DNA of 64,000 nucleotides, taken from positions 18,656 to 82,655 of the forward strand of contig SUYG01000028.1 of NCBI GenBank assembly GCA_015060555.1, written 5' to 3'. Positions 7,947-14,461 of this stretch are shown piece by piece; within the stretch, counting starts at the first letter, position 1, and each line of letters begins with the position of its first letter. The position numbers and the translations under genes were made by a program. The notes beneath the pieces were generated by a model. It ran no database searches and was not told the DNA's origin. It saw only the letters and a program-made list of their open reading frames with translations. Source of the DNA: Physcousia sp015060555 (lineage in GTDB: Bacteria; Bacteroidota; Bacteroidia; Bacteroidales; Bacteroidaceae).

Positions 7947-9992
7947 ATGAAAAAGAAGTATTTTATTCTCGCAGCAACCGCCATCACGATGATGGTCAGC
8001 TGCGCCGACGAGAAATTCGTAGGCGATGAGAACCTTCTCGGAGCCGGAAACGGGGAGGAGGCTATTAGCTTTGGAAGCGGTTTCAAGACTATAACCCGTG
8101 CAGACCACGTAGGTGCTGATGCTGCAGACTTGTTAGGGGGGAAGTTCTATGTAGGTGGTTATAAAAATAATGGTAGTGCATATACTACCGTATTCGATAA
8201 CTACTTGGTACAGTGGGAGGCTAACACCGCTGCTACAACTAGAGACAATACCTCCGACTGGAAGTATGCAGGTTTGACAAATCCTGGATTTGCTGATCAT
8301 ATTTCTGGCGCGCAAACCATCAAGTACTGGGACTACTCTGCAAGTTTCTATGATTACGTCGCTTACTCTCCTGGTAAGGGAAATACACTTCTTGTTGCCG
8401 AAAGCGAGGGACATCCCACAACAAATGAAATCCTTGCAACAGCGATAGCCCCCACTACACTCACAACAGCTGCTTATACTTTGAAGGGTAGCGCTACCGA
8501 CCTCTCTGAATGCTATATTGCAGACCTGATTACTGCAAAAGAAAGCGGAGCCGCTTCACCAGACATCAACTACAATAATGAAGTGTCTATCAAGTTCCGT
8601 CGTCTTGGTTCCAAAGTTCGTGTGGCTCTCTACGAGACAATCCCGGGCTACTCTGTTAAGAATGTATATTTCTACACAAATGCTACCACAACAACCGCCA
8701 CAGGTCCATCCGATAATGAAGAGGCAACATTATTTAATAGCGGAACTCCATTTTATCCCAATGGAACCATGACGGTTAGATTCCCGACTATTGGATCAAC
8801 AAACAAAAGCAATAGCGACTACAATAAGGCTCACGTTACATTTGCAGGAACAGGTACAGCTACTTCAATAAAAGAATTCGGTGAACTTGATTATGAGACT
8901 ACACATGCTAATTGGGAAGATCCGCGTTTAGATTATTCCGGGAATACGAGTAAGTATCTCAAGCGTACTTCTACAGCCCCCTCATTTGCAGGAGAAAGTG
9001 ACGATAACTTCTACACTACTGTACTTCCCGATGAAAATGGTAATGTTCTTGAGCTGCGTGTAGATTACACCCTCGAAGCCATTGATGGCACTAAGGAAAC
9101 CATCATCATTCACGGTGCAAAAGCCTTTGTCCCCCAGATTTATGCTGCATGGAAGCCCAACTATGCTTATACCTATATCTTCAAGATTAGCGACAACACC
9201 AACGGATGGACTAAGGCTGCAGGTGGAACAGAAGGCCTTTATCCTATTACTTTCGATGCTGTAGTAGCTGACTCTGAAGATGGTACACAAACTACCATTA
9301 CGACTGTAGCCACTCCCAGCATAACCACCTATCAGAAGGGACATAAATATGCTGATGATAATGTGTACAAAAAAGCAACAGGTGACATCTACGTTCAGGT
9401 TATGAAACCAGGCGCTTTAGAATCATCACCCTTTAATTTAGCCGATGATTTGGGAACTAAAGGACAGTTATACACCGTGACGTTAGCAACAGGCTCTCTA
9501 AAAGATCTTGCAAAAGTTACGGAAGCAGACGTAATGGATGCACTTAACATCAATTTAGCAGCTAATACAACATCTCCCATCACTGGCCGTAATGAAGTCA
9601 AATTGACTGCAGCAACAAGCACTGTCAGTGATGCTGATGGGACAACGACTTTTAACAAAATTCCTGCAGCTGATGGTAATGATATTACTGTTGATGAAGG
9701 TACTGCTGCAAAACTTGCAGCAAGTGATCTTTCAGCTGGTTATTATGCATATGTTTATAATGCCACTAGTGGAACACCTAGTGCTACTTATATCTATTCT
9801 GCAGTCACATTCACAGATTCCGACACTGAAACTCCAAGCGATTGGACTGGAAACTATTGGGATAATCCTGAAGGAACAGGTTCTGCAGTGACTGCATATG
9901 AAGCTCCAGCATCAGGTAAGACAAAAACTTATTATCGTCGTTACACGAATCTGAACAATGTCTATGGTGTTAAAGTAATAAAGGTAGAATAA
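7947..9992 (+). CDS. Fimbrillin family lipoprotein 3 (FimA/Mfa1-like)
   Basis: 681 residues, starting MKKKYFILAATAITMMVSC with the lipobox cysteine at 19. TRAD puts arginine at residue 51, followed by HVGADAADLLGGKF, nearly the same as in the two upstream paralogs. Core blocks are DWKYAG, QTIKYWDYSASFYDY, LGSKVRVALYETIPGYS, NYAYTYIFKISDNTNGWTK and ITFDAVVADSEDG, with terminal LNNVYGVKVIKVE. It is likely a third shaft-type fimbrillin. AT-rich stretches alternate with conserved GC-richer blocks, as in fimbrillin 2. It is about 90-120 residues shorter than its paralogs, mainly in the C-terminal variable part. Confidence 0.85.
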   Translation: MKKKYFILAATAITMMVSCADEKFVGDENLLGAGNGEEAISFGSGFKTITRADHVGADAADLLGGKFYVGGYKNNGSAYTTVFDNYLVQWEANTAATTRDNTSDWKYAGLTNPGFADHISGAQTIKYWDYSASFYDYVAYSPGKGNTLLVAESEGHPTTNEILATAIAPTTLTTAAYTLKGSATDLSECYIADLITAKESGAASPDINYNNEVSIKFRRLGSKVRVALYETIPGYSVKNVYFYTNATTTTATGPSDNEEATLFNSGTPFYPNGTMTVRFPTIGSTNKSNSDYNKAHVTFAGTGTATSIKEFGELDYETTHANWEDPRLDYSGNTSKYLKRTSTAPSFAGESDDNFYTTVLPDENGNVLELRVDYTLEAIDGTKETIIIHGAKAFVPQIYAAWKPNYAYTYIFKISDNTNGWTKAAGGTEGLYPITFDAVVADSEDGTQTTITTVATPSITTYQKGHKYADDNVYKKATGDIYVQVMKPGALESSPFNLADDLGTKGQLYTVTLATGSLKDLAKVTEADVMDALNINLAANTTSPITGRNEVKLTAATSTVSDADGTTTFNKIPAADGNDITVDEGTAAKLAASDLSAGYYAYVYNATSGTPSATYIYSAVTFTDSDTETPSDWTGNYWDNPEGTGSAVTAYEAPASGKTKTYYRRYTNLNNVYGVKVIKVE

Positions 9993-10016
9993 CCCCCCCT
10001 ACTCTCCTACCCTCGC

Positions 10017-10040
10017 CCGCCGGAGAATACGCTCCGGCGG
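10017..10040 (+). other. GC-rich hairpin after fimbrillin 3
   Basis: CCGCCGGAG (10017-10025) pairs with CTCCGGCGG (10032-10040) around AATACG. No T-run follows on the plus strand. It may slow transcription or stabilise the 3' end of the fimbrillin mRNA. Confidence 0.7.
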
Positions 10041-10070
10041 TGCGGGAGGCAGGGGTGATTGAAATCTCAG

Positions 10071-10158
10071 CAAGTTGTGAAAGCGATCACAACAAGGTGT
10101 GAACGGAAACACAGCAAGGTGCGAACGTGAACACAGCAAGGTGTGAAGCGGAGTTCCA
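10071..10158. repeat. Four phased 22-bp repeats with a TGTGA-N6-TCACA site
   Basis: Units beginning CAAG start at 10071, 10093, 10115 and 10137, exactly 22 bases apart (CAAGGTGTGAAC...ACACAG). Unit 1 contains TTGTGA-AAGCGA-TCACAA, a perfect CRP-type dyad; units 2-4 are degenerate. Spacing of about two helical turns suggests stacked protein sites on one DNA face. No factor can be named from the sequence. Confidence 0.7.
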
Positions 10159-10168
10159 CCGGTGGAAC
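10153..10168. promoter_or_regulatory. Perfect 16-bp palindrome
   Basis: GTTCCACC followed directly by GGTGGAAC, overlapping the end of the 22-bp array. It could be an operator. Evidence is symmetry and position only. Confidence 0.45.
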
Positions 10169-10217
10169 ACGCGGAAACTGCTAAGGGTGCTGGATTTTAT
10201 CACCAGTGAGAAAACAA

Positions 10218-10279
10218 TTTGCCACCTATGGCAAAACATTTTGCCATCTATGGCAAAAGCATTTGCCACTAATGGCAAA
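10218..10279. repeat. Three phased TTTGCCA-N4-TGGCAAA dyads
   Basis: Dyads are centred at about 10226.5, 10248.5 and 10270.5, exactly 22 bases apart, with spacers CCTA, TCTA and CTAA. They lie 107 bases before the ATPase gene. Spacer sequence varies while the arms are kept, as expected for operators of a dimeric regulator. A repeat element without function is the alternative. Confidence 0.7.
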
Positions 10280-10330
10280 ACGAAACAGAGTATAGAGTGA
10301 TGGCCGAAAGGCCAGACGCTGAAGATAATG

Positions 10331-10374
10331 GATAAATGATATATGATAAATGATAAATGATAAATGATAAATAA
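10331..10374 (+). repeat. AAATGAT heptamer tract
   Basis: About six copies of AAATGAT/ATATGAT directly before the ATPase start codon. Together with 9993-10330 (hairpin, two 22-bp arrays, and a GGCC-GAAA-GGCC hairpin near 10302) this fills the 393-base gap between genes. Confidence 0.8.
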
Positions 10375-10385
10375 GAAATAACAAT

Positions 10386-11036
10386 ATGGATGTAGCATTT
10401 TTGTTGGACAAGTATTTCAAAGGGACGAAGGATGTCTCCATCGATGTGTTCGATGCCCAGACATTAAACGCCGTCTATAAGGATATCATCGGTGCGATGA
10501 CATCCCACTTTGAGATTGAGGTCAGTGTGCTTCAGGCACTGAGCTATTGTCTATACGAAATCATGGACAACATCCATATTCACTCAGGGAAGCCATTGGG
10601 GACGGCGATGACCAGCTACGACAGTAACCAGAAGACCCTCAGCGTCCTAATTGCAGACGACGGAATGGGCATCAAAGCCTCACTCTCTGAGAACGAGAAA
10701 TACAAGGACACCAGCGAGGCTGAAGCCCTGAAGCTGTGTCTCGAGGATAAGATAACTGACGGTAAGGGACTGGGATTTGGTCTTTATACCACGTCAAGAC
10801 TTATTGACAAGATTGGCAAAGAGTTTATCCTACACTCCGGTACGCATAAGTTAGTACGAAAAGACGGAAAGGAGTCCGTCATGGAAAATGGCCTATGGCA
10901 AGGTACACTCATCTATATGGTTATTGGAACTAATGAAGAGATTGACCCAAACCAGGTCGTTGACCATCGTACAGAAGTAGAAGATGAATACAATGAAACA
11001 TTCGTAGAAACAAAGGAATTGGAATCACTATGGTAA
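10386..11036 (+). CDS. GHKL-fold ATP-binding protein (anti-sigma/histidine kinase-like ATPase)
   Basis: 216 residues, no signal peptide or membrane segment, so cytoplasmic. The N-box is EIMDN (E58, D61, N62), the G1 box is DDGMG (residues 91-95) and the G2 box is GKGLGFGLY (126-134): the Bergerat ATP-binding fold of histidine kinases and SpoIIAB/RsbW-type kinases. There is no H-box or receiver domain, so it is not a sensor kinase in itself. It overlaps the following STAS-like gene by 7 bases, indicating translational coupling. Anti-sigma kinases act with STAS partners in partner-switching systems, so the pair may control expression or assembly of the surface genes around it (inference). It sits inside the fimbrial cluster behind two arrays of phased repeats. 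A role unrelated to fimbriae, such as defence, cannot be excluded. Confidence 0.8.
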   Translation: MDVAFLLDKYFKGTKDVSIDVFDAQTLNAVYKDIIGAMTSHFEIEVSVLQALSYCLYEIMDNIHIHSGKPLGTAMTSYDSNQKTLSVLIADDGMGIKASLSENEKYKDTSEAEALKLCLEDKITDGKGLGFGLYTTSRLIDKIGKEFILHSGTHKLVRKDGKESVMENGLWQGTLIYMVIGTNEEIDPNQVVDHRTEVEDEYNETFVETKELESLW

Positions 11037-11326
11037 ACTTTAAGTTCATAGACTACGGGACAGACTTCGGAACCCGCGATATGGGTCAGAAGTTACGCCA
11101 GAAGCTGTTGGAGCTCATCAACAGCGGCGAGAAGGTTGTCCTGGACTTCACAGGGGTGAATGTGGTGTCCAACTCGTTTGCCGATGAATGCATCGCCAAG
11201 CTCCTCATCGAGATGCCACTCGAGGACTTGAAACACTGCACTACGTTCCGAGGTCTGAATCCTTTGGCAGAGCGCAGCGTACTGGTGGCACTACAACGAA
11301 GATACAAAGTGATGAATGAGATGTGA
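11030..11326 (+). CDS. STAS-like DUF4325 protein
   Basis: 98 residues, cytoplasmic. The arrangement KLRQKLLELINSGEKVVLDF, then VVSNSFADECIAKLL, matches STAS-like DUF4325: an alternating beta/alpha fold with a conserved Ser-x-Ser-Phe stretch where anti-anti-sigma factors carry their phosphorylated serine. The ATG lies inside the last codons of the ATPase gene. The pair is likely to form a complex in which the ATPase binds or phosphorylates this protein, as SpoIIAB does SpoIIAA, but no sigma factor or phosphatase gene is present in the window. Its stop codon merges into a GATAGATG tandem tract. Confidence 0.75.
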   Translation: MVNFKFIDYGTDFGTRDMGQKLRQKLLELINSGEKVVLDFTGVNVVSNSFADECIAKLLIEMPLEDLKHCTTFRGLNPLAERSVLVALQRRYKVMNEM

Positions 11327-11530
11327 TAGATGTGATAGATGGGTGATAGATGGGTGATAGATCGAAATCGATTCATGGTTAACGTAAAAGGCTTAAAATA
11401 AAAGAAATAAGAGGTGATTGGTGATAGATGATAGATGAAATTGAGAAAAAGTATAATTGATAATGTACAATTGATAATGTATAATTGATAATTGAGAATG
11501 TACAATTGAGAATTGACAAATAAGAAATTA
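11320..11530. repeat. Intergenic tandem repeats (GATAGATGGGT and GTACAATTGATAAT types)
   Basis: Four GATAGATG(GG)T-like units at 11324-11360 are followed by GATAGAT units near 11423-11440 and by AT-rich units of about 14 bases (GTACAATTGATAAT and variants) to about 11518. No promoter motif is clear. The tract fills the gap before the next lipoprotein. Confidence 0.7.
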
Positions 11531-11533
11531 AAA

Positions 11534-13159
11534 ATGAGAATGATAAGGAACATAGCAAGTGGCGTGAGACTCAGTCGGATGACTGGGGCGATGCGGCGTG
11601 CTGTTTCGTCATTCGTCATTGACCTTCGGTCGAGCCTGCTCACGCTCGGGAAAGTTCAAGCGAGCTTGACTCTCCTCTCGCTTAATCGCAGCCTTCATCA
11701 TTCTTCATTCTTCATTCTTCATTCTTCATTCTTCATTGACCTTCGGTCGAGCCTGCTCACGCTTGGGAAAGTTCAAGCGAGCTTGACTCTCCTCTCGCTT
11801 AATCGCAGCCTTCGTCATTCTTCATTCTTCATTCTTCATTCTTCACTTATCATTTCTCTTACCGCCATCGCTGCTTGCTCCAGCGACAGCGGTGAGGAGC
11901 AGCGGCCGGTGGTGCCTACACCGGAGCCGGTGGTGCCCACGGAGGTGGCCATCAGCTTCAACGGCCACGAGGAAGAGGGGAAGACGGTGGACACCGGTTC
12001 CACGAGGGCAGAGACCCGCGCCGGCACACCGCTGAGCGAAATGGGCGTCACACAGTTCAATGTGTGGGGCTACAAGAACATGAGCTACAGTGCGCCGAGC
12101 TTCGGCGGCCTGCAGGAAGTGTTCCCCGGATATATCGTGAAATGGCTGGCGAACAGCGCAGCCACGACAACTACGAACAGCAGCGGCTGGGAGTATATTC
12201 TGCTGGATCCGGCAGACCAAACCATCAAATACTGGGACTGGGCCGCCAAGGCTTACCGCTTCTTTGCGGCGACAAACTGGGCCGGCGACCTTCCCGCAGA
12301 CCCCGGCATCAATAAGACCTATGGGGCCGATAAAACCAATAGTTATGAGATTACGATGCTGGCCAACTGCAGTGGCGCTGATAAAGAGGCGATAGCCACC
12401 AATATGTATAACACGCCGTTCTTCTCGCACCTGTGGTTCAGCACCGACGAGTTGCCCACCTACGCCGACAAGCGCTATGGCAAGCCTGTACAACTGGAAT
12501 TCCTGAAGCCCTACACACGTGTACGCTTCATCTTTAAATATGCCTACCCGAGAGAGGGTATCAAACTGACAAAAACAATTTTCAAGCCGACGGACGACAG
12601 CGAGATATACCGCAAAGGCACGTTCACGGTCAGCTACCCGATGACAGGTGCAGCGACGAGCGAGTCGTACACTGTGACCCCAGAAGCCGTAGCAACTACT
12701 TATACAGCAGTCGCTAATGGCACAACCCTGACAAGCGGTAAGACCTATTACACCTCTGACAGCGGCGAAGGTGAGTTCGTTTCTAATGGCTCAGAAGTGG
12801 CAAATGGCACCAACTACTTCACTCTGACCAATAAGAAGCTCGAGGCCTTCACCGAGGACTGCGACCCCGAGGACGACAGCAAGGTTTACACCGAGACGGA
12901 CGGTGGATGGTACTATGTGCTGCCCAACCTGTCACAGGGCGCCTACAAGATGGCGGTGTGGATGAATGCTGACGATGTGGCCGCCGAGGCCTCAAGAACG
13001 GCCGTCGTGCCTGCGGAATATATGCGCTGGCTGCCGGGCTACAGCTACACCTACATCTTCAAGATCCTTGAGGAAGGTGGCGTAGAGATTGAACTGGTGC
13101 AGGCGGCCGTCACACCCTGGACGGACATGGAAGCCGACCATGAGGTATATAACTGGTAA
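11534..13159 (+). CDS. Fimbrillin-like lipoprotein with repeat-derived leader
   Basis: 541 residues from ATG 11534. Mature part: CSSDSGEE, a Pro-rich linker, TRAETRAG, then the fimbrillin signature SGWEYILL and DQTIKYWDWAAKAYRF, and near the C-terminus GYSYTYIFKI and TPWTDMEADHEVYNW. It is thus homologous to the three upstream fimbrillins and probably a minor, tip or adaptor subunit. The lipobox AIAAC has its cysteine at residue 115 if ATG 11534 is used, far too late for a normal signal peptide. The extra leader is two in-frame copies of a 117-base repeat (11621 and 11738) plus GAATGAA-type tracts read on their open strand. TTG at 11783, inside copy 2, would give a normal 31-residue signal peptide with Cys32 and may be the true start. 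A module resembling one in the 4180-residue protein lies at residues about 390-435. Confidence 0.75.
   Translation: MRMIRNIASGVRLSRMTGAMRRAVSSFVIDLRSSLLTLGKVQASLTLLSLNRSLHHSSFFILHSSFFIDLRSSLLTLGKVQASLTLLSLNRSLRHSSFFILHSSLIISLTAIAACSSDSGEEQRPVVPTPEPVVPTEVAISFNGHEEEGKTVDTGSTRAETRAGTPLSEMGVTQFNVWGYKNMSYSAPSFGGLQEVFPGYIVKWLANSAATTTTNSSGWEYILLDPADQTIKYWDWAAKAYRFFAATNWAGDLPADPGINKTYGADKTNSYEITMLANCSGADKEAIATNMYNTPFFSHLWFSTDELPTYADKRYGKPVQLEFLKPYTRVRFIFKYAYPREGIKLTKTIFKPTDDSEIYRKGTFTVSYPMTGAATSESYTVTPEAVATTYTAVANGTTLTSGKTYYTSDSGEGEFVSNGSEVANGTNYFTLTNKKLEAFTEDCDPEDDSKVYTETDGGWYYVLPNLSQGAYKMAVWMNADDVAAEASRTAVVPAEYMRWLPGYSYTYIFKILEEGGVEIELVQAAVTPWTDMEADHEVYNW
11621..11854 (+). repeat. Two tandem 117-bp copies of a dispersed element, inside coding sequence
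   Basis: Copies start at 11621 and 11738. Each has a 73-base core beginning GACCTTCGGTCGAGCC (hairpins GACC-TTC-GGTC and TCAAGC-GA-GCTTGA), then TTCTTCA heptamers. 117 is divisible by three, so both are read in the same frame (DLRSSLLTLGKV...). A third core lies inverted at 53743-53815. Confidence 0.9.
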
Positions 13160-13253
13160 GAAAATGAGCATGAAAAGGACCATAAACAGCATGATGAGTC
13201 ACGCCCTGAAGGGCGGGACACCACTGCTTATGGTCCTTTTCATGCTCATTTTC
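13160..13253. repeat. Perfect 26-bp inverted repeat spanning start codon and signal peptide
   Basis: 13160-13185 is the exact reverse complement of 13228-13253, with a 42-base loop holding an inner hairpin CGCCC-TGAA-GGGCG (13202-13215). The ATG at 13164 lies in the left arm, one base after the arm begins its pairing beyond the stop codon of the upstream gene (13157-13159). In mRNA the start would be buried in a stem, so expression may need translation from upstream to open it. Confidence 0.9.
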
Positions 13254-14408
13254 CCATTACTCACCTCCTGCTCCAGCGACAGCGATGACGAGGAGGTGGT
13301 GGTGCCGACGGAGGTGCCGATAGAGGTGATGAGCTATACAACGTGGTTCGAGGAGAATGTGGCCAAGACGAGGGCCCATGGAGCTGAGGGGGCAGGCGCT
13401 GCCACCCGCGCCTGGATACCGCCTACGGGCTTCACGCAGTTTGCTGAGGACCAGAAGATTGGAGTCTGTCTGACACAAGACGGCCAGGATCCGAAGATAG
13501 GTCACTTCTTCAAGAGCAGCGGCAAATGGAAGACCAATGTGGAGATTCCAAAAGCTGCCACCTACTACCTCTATGGCTATACGCCGCACAACACGGGTAT
13601 CTCCTGCGAGGTGACCGACTTAGACGGAGCTCAGAGCGCCTTCAGCAGCGGCTCCATCCTGAAGATCAAGAACCTGCCGGCCATCACCTCCGAGGATGTC
13701 TGCGTGGTGATTGGCGCCAAGAACGGAAAAGAATACTATAGAGCAGACGAAGATTACAGCGTCCCAGGCCTGCGACGCGGCGACTTCGCCTACGCAGCCC
13801 AAAAGGTGACGACCACCGAAGCCAGCGAAGGCAACTATGTCTATATGCTCTTCGACCACCTCTACGCAGCCCTGCGCCTCAACATGAGAGTGGACACCAA
13901 GTACGATGCAATTCGCACTATCAAGCTGAAGGAGATCACGCTGAGCACCCAAACGGACGACGAGCCGGCCAGTCCGACCAAGAAGAAAACTGACATCACA
14001 GTCAGGCTGAACGCTAACGACGACGGCAGCGACCCCATCGAGAGCGTGACCTACACGCCGACAGGCGAGGAAACAGGCGAGAGTTCGATGTTCCACTCCG
14101 ACGAGGGCCTGGAGCTGACCGACAAGTACAGCGAATACATCTGTCATTTCATGCCGCAGGGCGTGACCACACTCATTCTGACCAGCACCTTCGACATCTA
14201 CGACAAACATGACCCTGAACACCCCGAAGGCAACCTGATCCGCAAAAATGCCAAGGCGACGAACACGCTGGTGCTGGGCAAACTGCTGACAGGCCAGGAC
14301 ACCGCCCGTCGCGGTAGCCGATATACGTTCAACATCACTATCAAACCCACCTATCTCTACCAGATGTCCGACCCGGATTTGGCAGACCCGAGGATGGTGG
14401 TGGAATGA
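13164..14408 (+). CDS. Fimbrillin-like (Mfa-like) surface lipoprotein
   Basis: 414 residues from ATG 13164, which lies 4 bases after the upstream stop. The reading frame is open upstream, but that stretch overlaps the previous gene. The signal peptide LLMVLFMLIFPLLTSC gives lipobox Cys36, followed by an acidic linker CSSDSDDEE. TRA motifs occur at KTRAHG and ATRAWIP, then a region resembling Mfa-like minor fimbrillins (AATYYLYGYTPHN; YVYMLFDHLYAALRLNMRV). It lacks the QTIKYWD block of the shaft-type paralogs and ends DPRMVVE. It is likely a tip or adaptor component of the fimbria (inference), coupled to the previous gene. The stop TGA is formed by a GAATGAG/GAATGAA heptamer tract. Confidence 0.78.
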   Translation: MSMKRTINSMMSHALKGGTPLLMVLFMLIFPLLTSCSSDSDDEEVVVPTEVPIEVMSYTTWFEENVAKTRAHGAEGAGAATRAWIPPTGFTQFAEDQKIGVCLTQDGQDPKIGHFFKSSGKWKTNVEIPKAATYYLYGYTPHNTGISCEVTDLDGAQSAFSSGSILKIKNLPAITSEDVCVVIGAKNGKEYYRADEDYSVPGLRRGDFAYAAQKVTTTEASEGNYVYMLFDHLYAALRLNMRVDTKYDAIRTIKLKEITLSTQTDDEPASPTKKKTDITVRLNANDDGSDPIESVTYTPTGEETGESSMFHSDEGLELTDKYSEYICHFMPQGVTTLILTSTFDIYDKHDPEHPEGNLIRKNAKATNTLVLGKLLTGQDTARRGSRYTFNITIKPTYLYQMSDPDLADPRMVVE

Positions 14409-14455
14409 GGAATGAAGAATGAAGAATGAAAAATGAAGAATGAAAAATAGATAAT
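14403..14455 (+). repeat. GAATGAA heptamer tract
   Basis: About six copies of GAATGAA/GAAAAAT; the first contains the stop codon of the preceding lipoprotein gene. It reaches almost to the next start codon at 14462. Confidence 0.85.
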
Positions 14456-14461
14456 AAGATA

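Noticed and set aside
5323..10040. Classical intrinsic terminators after each fimbrillin
   Set aside because: The hairpins lack the following T-run on the coding strand, so they are listed only as hairpins.
10071..10279. CRISPR array
   Set aside because: Units are contiguous 22-bp repeats without spacers of constant size and there are no cas genes.
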